A stretch of DNA of 64,000 nucleotides from Variovorax sp. S12S4 (GCF_023195515.1 NZ_JALPKR020000002.1:2705001-2769000); one strand, 5' to 3'. Shown: positions 18,214 to 27,576, numbered from the stretch's first letter. The notes: a model not told the origin generated them from the letters alone. Translations and numbers: made by a program.

Positions 18214-19140
18214 ATGAGAGCCTGTGTTGACATCGGCGGCACCAAGGTGGCCGTGAGCCTTTCCGCATCGAGCGATGCGCCGCTGGTCGGCCGCCGCAGC
18301 GAACCGACGGCCAAGACCGGCGACAACGACGCCGTGGCCGTGCAGATCATGCGGATGATCGAGGAGGCCTGCACCGGGCAGGGGATCGATATCGCCACGA
18401 TCGACCGCGTGGGCGTCTCGTCGACCGGACCGTTCGAGCTACGGGACGGCATGGTGGAGCTGGCCACGCCCAATATCTGCGGCGGCATTGCCGGCCCGGC
18501 GCGCGGCCTGCCCAACGACTGGATGACGGCCATCATCGAAGCACCGCTGGCGCGGCGTTTCGGCAGCGTGCGGGTCGAGAACGACGCCGTGGCCGCGCTG
18601 GAGGCCGAGCGCCAGTGGGGTGCGTTGCAAGGGATGGACAACTGCGCCTACGTCACCTGGAGCACCGGTGTGGGCGTGGGCCTGTGCGTCGATGGCCGCG
18701 CGCTGCGCGGCAAGAACGGCAACGCGGGCCACGCGGGCCACAGCTTTGTGGCGGACGACGCCAGCGGCGCGCTCTGCGGCTGCGGTAATCTTGGCGACGT
18801 GGAGGCGCTGGTGGCGGGTAACTCCATTGCGCGCCGTTTCGGGCAGCCCGCGCCCGACCTGTTTGCCGCCGCTTCGGCGGGTGAGCCGCACGCCATAAGC
18901 ATCGTCGATGCGCTGTGCCGCGTCACCGGACGCATGCTCTACAACCTGGTGGCGACGCTCGATCTCCAGCGCATCAGCCTGGGCGGCAGCGTGTTCTGGC
19001 ACCACCGCGACTTTTTGCTGCCGCGGCTGCAGGCGCAGGTCGACGGCAAGCTGCTTCCGCTCACGCGCGGCGTGACGCTGGTGCCCGCAGGGCTCGGTGA
19101 AAAGGTCGGCGACTACGCCGCCCTGGCGCTGCTCGACTGA
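18214..19140 (+). CDS. ROK-family sugar kinase
   Basis: A 308-residue ATP-dependent kinase of the ROK family, which phosphorylates glucose, N-acetylglucosamine, N-acetylmannosamine or similar. The phosphate-binding loop CVDIGGTKVAVSLS starts at residue 4, the catalytic Asp lies in VENDAVAALEAE and the zinc region is GHAGHSF...CGCGNLGDVEAL. The usual third zinc cysteine (GCxE) is replaced by Asp (GDVE). Substrate is not certain; glmU and glmS 17-20 kb away make an amino-sugar kinase attractive but prove nothing. It follows DUF2905 by 46 bp on the same strand. Confidence 0.88.
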   Translation: MRACVDIGGTKVAVSLSASSDAPLVGRRSEPTAKTGDNDAVAVQIMRMIEEACTGQGIDIATIDRVGVSSTGPFELRDGMVELATPNICGGIAGPARGLPNDWMTAIIEAPLARRFGSVRVENDAVAALEAERQWGALQGMDNCAYVTWSTGVGVGLCVDGRALRGKNGNAGHAGHSFVADDASGALCGCGNLGDVEALVAGNSIARRFGQPAPDLFAAASAGEPHAISIVDALCRVTGRMLYNLVATLDLQRISLGGSVFWHHRDFLLPRLQAQVDGKLLPLTRGVTLVPAGLGEKVGDYAALALLD

Positions 19141-19189
19141 GAAGGTGCGAATGAACCTGCTGCGCACCCCGATCTCGCACCTGCGGTCC

Positions 19190-20716
19190 TCACCGTACGC
19201 GAGTACGGTTCCGGTCCTCGACGCAAGCTCGGGGCGCTCGCGACGGTTCCTTCACACCTTCTGACGCCGGCGCACTGCGGCTCATCAGCGTCTCGACGAT
19301 CTGGCCCAGGCGGCGCAGGCCTGAGTCGACCGCGTCGCCATACGGCCAGCCGCAGTTGATGCGCAGGTAGTGGTCGAAGCGCGACGAGTTCGAGAACAGC
19401 GTGCCGGGCGCCACCACGATGCGCTCGGCCAACGCCGCATCGAAAACCCGTGACGAAGAAAGCCGCTCGGGCAGCTCGACCCACAGCTGCAGTCCACCGG
19501 GCGGCAGGTTGATGCGGGTGCCCGCCGGAAAGTAGCCGGCAATCGCATCGGCGGTCTGTTCGCGCTGCGTCTTCAGGCAGGCGCGCAGGTGGCGCAAATG
19601 GCGGTCGTAGGCGCCGGTGCCCATGAACAGCCCCGCCGCGCTTTGCGAAAGCCCCTCGTTGTTGCGCGTCTGCGCGAACTTGAGCATTTCCACCCGCGCC
19701 TGCCAGCGGCCCGCCGTGATCCAGCCCAGCCGAAGGCCGGGTGCCAGGATCTTGTGCAGCGAGGCGCAATGAATCACGTTGCCGCTGGTATCCCAGGACT
19801 TGAGCGCGCGCGGCGGCGTCGGGGCGTCGACGAGCTCGCTGTAGGTGTCGTCTTCGATCAGCGGAATGGCGTGCCGCTCGCACAGGTGGGCGAGCCGTGC
19901 CTTGTGGGCATCGGGCATCACGCTGCCCAGCGGGTTCTGCAGGTGCGGCACCACCACCACGGCCTTGATGTTGTCGTAGGTGCGGATCGCGAGCTCCAGC
20001 GCCTCGATCGAAATGCCGGTCTGCGGGCTGGTCGGAATTTCCAGCGCGCGCATGCCCAGGCTCTCGAGCACCTGCAGCAGGCCGTAGAAGGTGGGCGATT
20101 CCACCGCCACCGTGTCGCCCGGCTGCGCCACCGCGCGCAACGCGAGGTTGAGTGCCTCGATGCAGCCGTTGGTGACCAGGATGTCTTCCGGCGAGATCGC
20201 CATGCCTACGCGCACGCTGCGCTGCGCGAGCACTTCCCGGAACTGGCGATGGCCCTTCAGCTGCGCCGCGACCGTCAGCAGGTCCGGTTGCTGGCGCAGC
20301 ATGCGCGTCATCGCATTGCGCAGTGCCTCGGCCGGATACAACTCCGGTGCGCCGCGCGCGATCGAGAGGTTGAGCTTTTCGGGAATCTGCCGGCGGCGCG
20401 CCACGAAGTCCGAAACCTTGGCGTGTATGCCCACGTACTGCGCGGGATCGGGCGGCACGCCGGCTGCGGGCTCCTCCATGGGCGCAATGGCCAGCCGCTT
20501 GGGGCGGCGCACAAAGTAGCCCGAGCGGTCGCGCGCCTCGACCCATCCGTCGCTCTCCATCGTGCGGCACAGCTGCAGCGCCGTCGAAAGACTGATGTCG
20601 TGCAGGCGCATCAGGCTGCGCAGCGAAGGCAGCTTGTCGCCCTGCTTGAGCGAGCCGGTGTGAATAGCGTCCACATAGTGCGCTGAAAGCTGGCGGTAGA
20701 GCGGTAGCGAATCCAT
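19190..20716 (-). CDS. MocR-type regulator (GntR HTH fused to PLP aminotransferase domain)
   Basis: A 508-residue transcription factor. An N-terminal GntR winged helix (QLSAHYVDAIHTGSLKQGDKLPSLRSLMRL, residues about 8-75) is linked to a fold-type I aminotransferase-like domain. The ATG at 20716 (MDSLPLYRQ) gives the standard MocR start. MocR proteins sense vitamin B6 or amino compounds and often control a divergent gene. Here the divergent neighbour, 174 bp away, is a small protein of unknown function. The sensed ligand is unknown. Confidence 0.92.
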   Translation of the reverse strand: MDSLPLYRQLSAHYVDAIHTGSLKQGDKLPSLRSLMRLHDISLSTALQLCRTMESDGWVEARDRSGYFVRRPKRLAIAPMEEPAAGVPPDPAQYVGIHAKVSDFVARRRQIPEKLNLSIARGAPELYPAEALRNAMTRMLRQQPDLLTVAAQLKGHRQFREVLAQRSVRVGMAISPEDILVTNGCIEALNLALRAVAQPGDTVAVESPTFYGLLQVLESLGMRALEIPTSPQTGISIEALELAIRTYDNIKAVVVVPHLQNPLGSVMPDAHKARLAHLCERHAIPLIEDDTYSELVDAPTPPRALKSWDTSGNVIHCASLHKILAPGLRLGWITAGRWQARVEMLKFAQTRNNEGLSQSAAGLFMGTGAYDRHLRHLRACLKTQREQTADAIAGYFPAGTRINLPPGGLQLWVELPERLSSSRVFDAALAERIVVAPGTLFSNSSRFDHYLRINCGWPYGDAVDSGLRRLGQIVETLMSRSAPASEGVKEPSRAPRACVEDRNRTRVR

Positions 20717-20890
20717 GGCGTCGATGCTCCCCCTATCGCGCATCCGAAAACAGATGCAGTTGCTAAGGAAAACGACCATAACAGATGCGCCGTGGCAACC
20801 ACTGTTCCGGTGCGAATCGCCTTGGCGTGTGCCTGTTTTCCGGGCGCCCGAATTCCTACGATGACCGCACCAACTCCAGAAGGTGCGCCC

Positions 20891-21238
20891 ATGTCTCCCC
20901 TCACGCTCGATAGATTGCCCGATACCCTCGTGCTGCACCCTGGGCAGGCCTTGCGTGCCTCGCTCGACCCCGCCACCTGGATCGAAATGCTGGAAGGCTG
21001 CGCGCAGCTGGTGTCGCCGCCGTCATGGTTCGGCGACACGGTGTTCACCGCCAAGACCGTGCTGAACGAAGGCGACGTGCATCGCCTGGAGTGCGGCGGC
21101 TGGATCGAACTCTCGGCGCTCACGCCGGTGCGGCTGCGCGTGCATGCACCGCGGCAGGCGGCGGTTGCGCCGGCTTCCAGGCACCCAGCGGAAACGCGGC
21201 CGGTGATGCGGCTGGTGCGGCTGCTGACCGGGACCTAG
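20891..21238 (+). CDS. Small protein, possibly DUF2917-like
   Basis: A 115-residue protein of unknown function. The ATG at 20891 is chosen because AGAAGGTG lies about 7 bp upstream. The layout (LHPGQALRASLDPATWIEMLEG, then VLNEGDVHRLECGGWIELSAL and a basic tail) resembles DUF2917, a small beta-rich family that also occurs at 32797, but the match is by pattern only. The gene diverges from the MocR gene and converges on otsA. It may be the MocR target, by position alone. Confidence 0.6.
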   Translation: MSPLTLDRLPDTLVLHPGQALRASLDPATWIEMLEGCAQLVSPPSWFGDTVFTAKTVLNEGDVHRLECGGWIELSALTPVRLRVHAPRQAAVAPASRHPAETRPVMRLVRLLTGT

Positions 21239-21250
21239 CCGCGCGGCTTT

Positions 21251-22636
21251 CTACCGCTGGCTCGCCGCTTCGCGCAGCGCATCGAGAAAGCTGCGCCGCC
21301 ACCAGTGAATGTCTTGCTCGCGGATGCGCGACAGCAGCTTCTGGTGCCGTTCGCGCCGCTCCTCGAGCGGCATCTGTAGCGCCTGCTGCACGGTTTCGGC
21401 GGTGCCGTGCGTGTCGTAGGGGTTCACCAGCAGCGCTTCCTTCAGCTGCTCGGCCGCACCGGCAAAGCGCGAGAGCACCAGCACACCGGGGTCGGCCGGG
21501 TCCTGCGCGGCAATGTATTCCTTGGCGACCAGGTTCATGCCGTCGCGCAGCGGCGTCACCAGCCCCACCGCGGCCGCACGGCACAGCCCCGGCACGCGCT
21601 TGCGGGCCACCATGCGGTGGATGTACCGCACCGGCATCCAGTCGAGCTCGCCGTAGTCGCCATTGATGGCGCCGCACAGCGACTCGAGCTCGCGCCGGAT
21701 GTCGCCGTAGGCATCGACCGTTTCGCGCGTGGGCGAGGCAATCTGGATCAGCGTGGCGCTGCGGCGGTTCTCGGGGTAGTTGGCAAGCAGTTCGCGGAAT
21801 GCGCGCACCCGCTGCGGAATGCCCTTGGAGTAGTCGAGCCGGTCGATGCCCAAGAGCAGCCGCCGCTGCGAGTACTCGCGCTTCATGGTCTCGAACATGT
21901 CGCGCGACTCCTTGGCATGCGTGAGCGCCGCGAACTCGTCGACGTCGATGCCGATGGGGAAGGCGCTGCAGCGCACCGTCTGGCCGTAGGCGCGGTACAT
22001 GTCGTCGCCCAGGTATTCGCCATGCGCCTCGTTGCGCACATAGTGCTCGAAGTGCTGCACGTCCTGCTGCGCCTGGAAGCCGATCAGGTCGTAGGAGAAA
22101 AGCGAGCGCATGAGCCACTCGTGCTGCGGAACGGCCGCGATGATGATCTGCGGCGGCAGCGGAATGTGCAGGAAGAAGCCGATGCGCTGCGTGCAGCCCA
22201 TGGCGCGCAGCTCGGCCGCGAGCGGGATCAGATGGTAGTCGTGGATCCAGATGATGTCGTCTGGCTTGAGCATCGGCATCAGCTTGCGCGCGAACAGCTG
22301 GTTCACGCGCCGGTAGCCGCCGATGAAGCCGGCTTCGAAGTGGGCCAGGTCGAGCCGGTTGTGGAACACCGGCCACAGCACGTCGTTGCTGTAGCCCAGG
22401 TAGAAGCTGTCGTGGTCTTCCCGGCTCAGGTCGATGGTGGCGAGCGTGACCTTGCCGGCCTGCTGCATGTGCAGCTCGCCTTCGCCCGTGGGGCCGTCTT
22501 CCACGATCTGCCCGCTCCAGCCGAACCACAGGCCGCCGCTTTGCTGCAGGCTTTCACCGAGCGCAACGGCCAGGCCGCCCGCCGCAGGCTTGCGTGGATC
22601 CGCCACGCGGTTGGAAACAACAACGAGCCGACTCAT
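21251..22636 (-). CDS. otsA: Alpha,alpha-trehalose-6-phosphate synthase OtsA
   Basis: A GT20 glycosyltransferase of 461 residues that joins UDP-glucose and glucose-6-phosphate to trehalose-6-phosphate. It starts SRLVVVSNRVADPRKPAAGGLA. The glucose-6-phosphate/UDP contacts IWIHDYHLIPLAAELR, GIDRLDYSKGIPQR and TPLRDGMNLVAKEYIAAQ are present. Its start codon overlaps the GH15 gene stop (ATGA), and that gene overlaps otsB in turn, so synthase, phosphatase and a GH15 enzyme are translated from one message. The product is a compatible solute used against osmotic and drying stress. Confidence 0.97.
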   Translation of the reverse strand: MSRLVVVSNRVADPRKPAAGGLAVALGESLQQSGGLWFGWSGQIVEDGPTGEGELHMQQAGKVTLATIDLSREDHDSFYLGYSNDVLWPVFHNRLDLAHFEAGFIGGYRRVNQLFARKLMPMLKPDDIIWIHDYHLIPLAAELRAMGCTQRIGFFLHIPLPPQIIIAAVPQHEWLMRSLFSYDLIGFQAQQDVQHFEHYVRNEAHGEYLGDDMYRAYGQTVRCSAFPIGIDVDEFAALTHAKESRDMFETMKREYSQRRLLLGIDRLDYSKGIPQRVRAFRELLANYPENRRSATLIQIASPTRETVDAYGDIRRELESLCGAINGDYGELDWMPVRYIHRMVARKRVPGLCRAAAVGLVTPLRDGMNLVAKEYIAAQDPADPGVLVLSRFAGAAEQLKEALLVNPYDTHGTAETVQQALQMPLEERRERHQKLLSRIREQDIHWWRRSFLDALREAASQR

Positions 22637-24555
22637 ATGCACGAGTCCCAGGGCGCCGACAGCCGCACAGCCGCGTTGATGATGCCGACCATCGAATACG
22701 TCTGGGGAAAGTTGCCCCACATCTCGCCCGTGACCGGGTGCGTGTCTTCCGAGAGCAGGCCGAGCGGGTTGCGCGCCGCCAGCATGGTCTCGAAGATCTG
22801 GCGGGCCTCGGCCTTGCGGCCGATCTTGGCCAGCGCGTCGATTCGCCAGAAGGTGCAGATGTTGAATGCGGTCTCGGGCTTGCCGAAGTCGTCGGCCGCT
22901 TCGTAGCGGCGCATGTAGGGGCCGTCGCAAAGCGACTTTTCCATGGCGTCGACGGTGGAGATGAAGCGCGGGTCGCGCGCGTCGATCAGCCCCACCTCCA
23001 CCATCAGCAGAATGCTGGCGTCCAGTTCGTGGCCGCCGAAGCTCTCGGCAAAGGCCTGGCGCTCCTCGCACCATGACTTGGCCAAAATTTCTTCCTTCAT
23101 GCGCGCGGCGTGGCCGTGCCAGTAGGCGGCGCGCTCGGGCAGCTCCAGCGCACGCGCGATCTTGGCCAGCCGGTCGCACGCGGCCCAGCTCATCAGTGCC
23201 GAACTGGTGTGCACGCGGGCGCGGGTGCGCAGCTCCCACATGCCCGCGTCGGGCGTGCCATAGACGCGGATCGCCTGTTCGCCCACTGCTTCGAGGTGCG
23301 GAAACTCGGCCACGCCCGCACGCGCGAGCAGCCGGTGGTCATGAAAGGCCTGCGCCGCGCCGAGCACGATGTTGCCGTAGACGTCGTGCTGGAAGTGCTC
23401 CTGCGCTTGGTTGCCCACGCGCACGGGGCCCATGCCGCGATAGCCGGCAAGGTTCTCGACCATCGACTCGGGCAGTTCGCGCTCCAGCCCGATGCCGTAG
23501 AGCGGCTGGATGTGCTCGCCGTGCGAGCCGATCACCACGTTGCCCAGCCAGCGCAGGTAGTCTTCCATGGTGCCGACTTCGCTCAGCGAATTGAGCGCCC
23601 GCACCACGAAGAACGCATCGCGCAGCCAGCAGTAGCGGTAGTCCCAGTTGCGCTGGCTGCCCGGCGCTTCGGGAATGCTCGTGGTCATGGCCGCGACGAT
23701 GGCGCCCGTGTCTTCGTACAGAGAGAGCTTGAGCGTGATGGCCGCACGAATCACCGCGTCCTGGTACTCGAACGGAATGGCCAGCCGCTTGCTCCAGGTG
23801 CGCCAGTAGGCAATGGTTTCCTGCTCGAAGCTGCGTGCCGTGTCGGCAATGCCGTCGAGCAGGGTTTCGTCGACGCCGAACATGAAGTTGTATTCGCGCG
23901 AGATCACGAAGGGCTGGCGCGAAAGAATGTGCGAAATCGATGCGTCGGTATTGAGCCGCAGCGTGAGGTCCGGCCCCACGTAGCGAATGTGGTTGCTGCC
24001 GCGGGTGACTTCCACCGGCGCCGAGGCACCCCACTGAAAGCGCGGATCGAGCGCCACGCGAATGCGCGGCGCGCCGGCAATCGGGCGCACGCGGCGCACC
24101 AGCATCAGCGGCCGGAAGTAGCGCGAGCGGCTGTAGAAGCGCGGCGCAAAGTCGGTGATCTCGATGCCTTGGCCCGCGCTGTCGAACAGCTGCGTGCGCA
24201 GCACCGCGGTATTGGGTTCGTACCACTGCTTGCTGGATGCGAAATCCTCGATCTCGATGGCCCAGGCGCCGGCGTCTTCGCCGGGGTGCAGCAGGGCATT
24301 GAACACCGGATCGCCGTCGAAGCGCGGCAGGCAGCACCACACGGCGCGCCCGCGTGCGTCGATGAGCGCGCTGTAGGCGCAGTTTCCAATCACGCCCACA
24401 TTGAGCGAAGGCTCGGCCGGCGGCCCGAAGCCGCGCGGCACCGCCGAAGCCGCGGCGCGCGGATCCACCGGCGCACGGTCGTCGGGCCCGGCGGCGCCGG
24501 CAAGCGAAATGCCCGCACGGTCTTCAGGTGCCTTGGGCAGTTGCAGTTCGCTCAT
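22633..24555 (-). CDS. Glycoside hydrolase family 15 protein (trehalase/glucoamylase-like)
   Basis: A 640-residue GH15 enzyme. An N-terminal beta-sandwich (LNVGVIGNCAYSALIDARGRA and CCLPRFDGDPVFNALL) precedes an alpha/alpha-barrel with NWDYRYCWLRDAFFVVRAL. The region VGNQAQEHFQHDVYG should include the general acid area, and GLLSEDTHPVTGEMWGNFPQ the general base. The usual SHIGLI after it reads SMVGII. GH15 members of trehalose loci can be trehalases, so it may degrade the product of OtsAB or act on a related glucan. It overlaps both otsB and otsA by four bases. Confidence 0.9.
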   Translation of the reverse strand: MSELQLPKAPEDRAGISLAGAAGPDDRAPVDPRAAASAVPRGFGPPAEPSLNVGVIGNCAYSALIDARGRAVWCCLPRFDGDPVFNALLHPGEDAGAWAIEIEDFASSKQWYEPNTAVLRTQLFDSAGQGIEITDFAPRFYSRSRYFRPLMLVRRVRPIAGAPRIRVALDPRFQWGASAPVEVTRGSNHIRYVGPDLTLRLNTDASISHILSRQPFVISREYNFMFGVDETLLDGIADTARSFEQETIAYWRTWSKRLAIPFEYQDAVIRAAITLKLSLYEDTGAIVAAMTTSIPEAPGSQRNWDYRYCWLRDAFFVVRALNSLSEVGTMEDYLRWLGNVVIGSHGEHIQPLYGIGLERELPESMVENLAGYRGMGPVRVGNQAQEHFQHDVYGNIVLGAAQAFHDHRLLARAGVAEFPHLEAVGEQAIRVYGTPDAGMWELRTRARVHTSSALMSWAACDRLAKIARALELPERAAYWHGHAARMKEEILAKSWCEERQAFAESFGGHELDASILLMVEVGLIDARDPRFISTVDAMEKSLCDGPYMRRYEAADDFGKPETAFNICTFWRIDALAKIGRKAEARQIFETMLAARNPLGLLSEDTHPVTGEMWGNFPQTYSMVGIINAAVRLSAPWDSCI

Positions 24556-25340
24556 CCAGCACTCCTCGGGTTTTCATCTTTCTTGTGTTCCGGCGCGGCC
24601 AGTTGATCGCGCAACTGCACCAGCCATTCGTACACCGCCCGCGGCGATTCGAGCCGGTGCAGTGCCAGGCTCGGACCCGAGCCCACCTTGATGCCGATGC
24701 CGCCGCGCGGCTGCACCACCGCGAAGCCGCTCTCGTCGGTGGTGTCGTCGCCAGCAAAGACCGGCGTGCGTCCGGCGAACGGGGGCTCGTTCATGAAGGC
24801 CTCGATCGCAATGCCCTTGTTGATGCCCGTCGGCTTGACCTCGAACACGAACTTGCCATGCAGGAGCTCGAGCTGGGGCCGGCCCGCAATGGCGCGCGAC
24901 ATGGCGTCGCGGCACACGGCCTCCAGTTGCGGCGCGAGCCGGTAGTGCAGTGCAATGGCCGCGTGCTTGCGCTCGACCAGGAGGCCTTCATGCACGCGCG
25001 CCAGTTCATTGGCAATCTCGAGAATGGGTACGAGGTCGGGGGCGTGCTGCTCCTGCATGCGGCCCTTCGAATCGCGCCGCTGCACGCCGTGTTCGCCGGC
25101 TGCCGGCAGCCGCAGCGGCGCAAGAAAGCGGTCGATGGCGTCGATCTGGCGGCCCGACACCACGGCCAGCGCACCGCCGAGCTGATCGCGCAGGTTCTCG
25201 AGCAGTGCCACCAGCGCGGGAGGAACTTCGACAGCCTCGGGAGTGGGCGCAAGTGCGACCAGCGTGCCGTCGAAGTCGAGAAAAAGGGCTGAATCTCGCC
25301 CCAACGGAGGGGGCAGTTGTGAGGGCACTTTGGAAGACAT
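24552..25340 (-). CDS. otsB: Trehalose-6-phosphate phosphatase OtsB
   Basis: A HAD-superfamily phosphatase of 262 residues that removes phosphate from trehalose-6-phosphate. Motif I is FLDFDGTLVAL (nucleophile Asp), motif II VVSGRQIDAI, the cap contains LLHGKFVFEVKPTGINKG and motif IV is VFAGDDTTDE. The start at 25340 (MSSKVPSQL) is the nearest plausible ATG; others at 25346 and 25367 are in frame. The gene follows cca by 81 bp on the same strand and overlaps the GH15 gene, heading the otsB-GH15-otsA unit. Confidence 0.95.
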   Translation of the reverse strand: MSSKVPSQLPPPLGRDSALFLDFDGTLVALAPTPEAVEVPPALVALLENLRDQLGGALAVVSGRQIDAIDRFLAPLRLPAAGEHGVQRRDSKGRMQEQHAPDLVPILEIANELARVHEGLLVERKHAAIALHYRLAPQLEAVCRDAMSRAIAGRPQLELLHGKFVFEVKPTGINKGIAIEAFMNEPPFAGRTPVFAGDDTTDESGFAVVQPRGGIGIKVGSGPSLALHRLESPRAVYEWLVQLRDQLAAPEHKKDENPRSAG

Positions 25341-25421
25341 TGGCATCGCCGAAAACCATAACACGGGCATAGCAATTCCCGTGTCGGCCAAAGTCGGACG
25401 TATACCCGCGGCGGGGCCGCT

Positions 25422-26690
25422 TCAGCCCGGCAACGCCGTCACGGCCGCCACGGCCTCCACGCGCGCGCGATGGATCGCCTCGCCGATCTGCGGGCCCGTG
25501 GCGCCCGACTGCTGAGCCGTGCGTGCGACCGCATCGGTCGCCACGCCGGCCGCCGCGCGCAGCACCGCCAGCAGCCGCTCGCGCTGGGGGTAGGGCTGGT
25601 CTTCGAACCCGAGCCGGCCGCGCGAGTCGCACTCGCACGCCAGCAGCACCTCGACAAAGCGCGCGGGCTTGCGGAACGCATCGCAGCGCTCCAGCAGGCG
25701 CACCAGTTCGGGTGCATCGAGTTCGCCGCTGGCGTGAACGTTGCCGTGCTCGCGCGCCACCACCTCGGCCAGTTCGCGAATGTCGACCGGCACGCGCCAG
25801 CGGTCGCACACCGCGTGCAGCAGTTCGGCGCTGCGCTTCTCATGGCCGGTATGGCGCGGCAACAGAGCGGGTTCGGTCGTGCCCTTGCCAAGGTCATGCA
25901 TCAGGCAGGCAAAGCGCACCGCCAGCGGCGCCTGCAGCCTGGCGCTGGTGTCGAGGACCATCATCAGGTGCACGCCGGTGTCTACCTCGGGGTGATGCTC
26001 CGCGGACTGCGGCACGCCCCAGAGCCTGTCGACTTCCGGCAGCAGCACGGCCAGCGCGCCGCACGCCCGCAGCACATCGAACATGCGCGAGGGGCGCGTT
26101 TCCATCAGGCCGCGGGCCAGCTCTTGCCAGACGCGTTCGGCCACCAGCGCATCGGTTTCGCCGGCTCCCACCATTTCGCGCATCAAGGCCATGGTTTCGG
26201 GTGCGACCGAAAAATCGTCGAAGCGCGCGGCGAAGCGCGCCACCCGCAGGATGCGCACCGGGTCTTCGCGGAAGGCGTCGGTCACATGGCGCAGCACTCG
26301 CTGTTCCAGATCGCGCCGGCCGTGAAAGGGGTCGGCGAGCTTGTCTGGATCGGGCTCGAAGCTTCCACCGGGCTGCACCCACTCCGCGGGCATTGCAATG
26401 GCGTTGACCGTGAGGTCGCGCCGCGCCAGGTCTTGCTCCAGGGTGACGTCTGGCGACGCATGCACGGTAAAGCCGCGGTAGCCGGGCGCGCTCTTGCGCT
26501 CGGTGCGGGCCAGCGCATATTCCTCGCGGGTCTGCGGGTGCAGGAACACCGGAAAGTCGCGCCCCACGGGCAGGTAGCCGCGCGACGTCATTTCTTCGGG
26601 TGTGGCGCCCACCACCAGCCAGTCATGGTCGGACACCGGCCGCCCGAGCAGCCGGTCACGCAGCGCGCCACCGACGAGATACGTTTTCAT
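25422..26690 (-). CDS. cca: Multifunctional CCA tRNA nucleotidyltransferase with HD domain
   Basis: A 422-residue enzyme that adds or repairs the 3' CCA of tRNA. The nucleotidyltransferase motif is TYLVGGALRDRLLGRPVSDHDW with catalytic Asp pair, and RRDLTVNAIAMP follows. A C-terminal HD phosphohydrolase domain shows HHPEVDTGVHLMMVLD and CLMHDLGKGTTE, the arrangement of the bifunctional proteobacterial form. The ATG at 26690 (MKTYLVGG) is the family start. Upstream lies an operator-like palindrome shared with ompW. Confidence 0.96.
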   Translation of the reverse strand: MKTYLVGGALRDRLLGRPVSDHDWLVVGATPEEMTSRGYLPVGRDFPVFLHPQTREEYALARTERKSAPGYRGFTVHASPDVTLEQDLARRDLTVNAIAMPAEWVQPGGSFEPDPDKLADPFHGRRDLEQRVLRHVTDAFREDPVRILRVARFAARFDDFSVAPETMALMREMVGAGETDALVAERVWQELARGLMETRPSRMFDVLRACGALAVLLPEVDRLWGVPQSAEHHPEVDTGVHLMMVLDTSARLQAPLAVRFACLMHDLGKGTTEPALLPRHTGHEKRSAELLHAVCDRWRVPVDIRELAEVVAREHGNVHASGELDAPELVRLLERCDAFRKPARFVEVLLACECDSRGRLGFEDQPYPQRERLLAVLRAAAGVATDAVARTAQQSGATGPQIGEAIHRARVEAVAAVTALPG

Positions 26691-26724
26691 GCGCTCCAGT
26701 GTAGGGATATCCATACGCCAAGAA

Positions 26725-26742
26725 ATAGAACGACCGTTCGAT
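26725..26742. promoter_or_regulatory. Operator-like palindrome between cca and ompW
   Basis: The sequence ATAGAACG-AC-CGTTCGAT is an 18-bp palindrome with only one mismatched pair outside the centre. GATAAT at 26740-26745 overlaps its right end and could be a -10 for the OmpW gene, so a bound repressor would block it. GAACG/CGTTC half-sites are common in TetR-family operators. A second palindrome, GAACGTTC, lies at 26762-26769. No TetR gene is in the window; the role is inference. Confidence 0.4.
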
Positions 26743-26850
26743 AATTTTCTGGCAAATCAAAGGAACGTTCGCCGATTTGCCCGAAAGGTAGCCGCTGTTT
26801 CAGCAGCCGCCGCGTGCCACGAACATTAAAACCAAAGGAGCAATCACACC

Positions 26851-27576
26851 ATGAAGAAAACAATGTTTGCGCTGGCGGCAGTGAGCGCAATGGCGTCCGG
26901 AAGCGCGTGGGCGCAGAACGCCGGGGACTGGGTCATCGGCGCAGGCTGGCTTCGAATGTCACCGCAGGATTCGAGCAAGCCGCTCACCTTCACGGCGCCG
27001 GTGCGCAGCGTGGTGCCCGGTTCGGGCGCGTCGGTGAGCGACGCCGACACGCTCGGCCTGAGCGCGGTTTATTTCGTCGACAGCCATTGGGCCGTGGAGG
27101 GGGTGCTGGGCATTCCGCCAAAGTTCAAGCTCGACGGCGAAGGCACGCTGGCCCGCATCGGCGAGCTCGGCGAAGCGCGGCAATGGAGCCCGACGATTCT
27201 GGGCAAGTACTACTTCAACGAAGGTAGCAGTGCTTTCCGTCCGTTCGTGGGCCTGGGCGCCACCTATGTCTGGTACAGCGACGTCAAGCTCACGCCGGGC
27301 CTGCAGGGCGCGCTGGGCAGCCAGGTGCGCCAGCCGCCGCTTTCCACCTCGACCACCGCCAAGCTCGACAGTTCGTTCGCGCCCGTGCTCAATGCCGGCG
27401 TGGCCTACCAGTTCGACAAGAACTGGGGCGTGTCGTTCTCGGTGTCCTACATTCCGCTGAAAACCAAGGCCAAGCTCACCACCACCTCGATCACCGGCCT
27501 GCCGGTCGCCACCAGCGAAGCCAGGCTCAAGCTCAATCCGATCGTGACGTACCTCGCGGTGACCTATCGCTTCTGA
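26851..27576 (+). CDS. OmpW-family outer-membrane protein
   Basis: A 241-residue eight-stranded beta-barrel protein. A signal peptide (KKTMFALAAVSAMASGSAWAQ) precedes the family start NAGDWVIGAGWLRMSPQDSS. Strand-like segments include FRPFVGLGATYVWYSDVKL, NAGVAYQFDKNWGVSFSVSY and the C-terminal YLAVTYRF, whose final Phe is the outer-membrane assembly signal. A strong AAAGGAG ribosome site lies 11 bp before ATG 26851. OmpW proteins form narrow hydrophobic channels and are linked to stress and small-molecule passage. Confidence 0.94.
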   Translation: MKKTMFALAAVSAMASGSAWAQNAGDWVIGAGWLRMSPQDSSKPLTFTAPVRSVVPGSGASVSDADTLGLSAVYFVDSHWAVEGVLGIPPKFKLDGEGTLARIGELGEARQWSPTILGKYYFNEGSSAFRPFVGLGATYVWYSDVKLTPGLQGALGSQVRQPPLSTSTTAKLDSSFAPVLNAGVAYQFDKNWGVSFSVSYIPLKTKAKLTTTSITGLPVATSEARLKLNPIVTYLAVTYRF

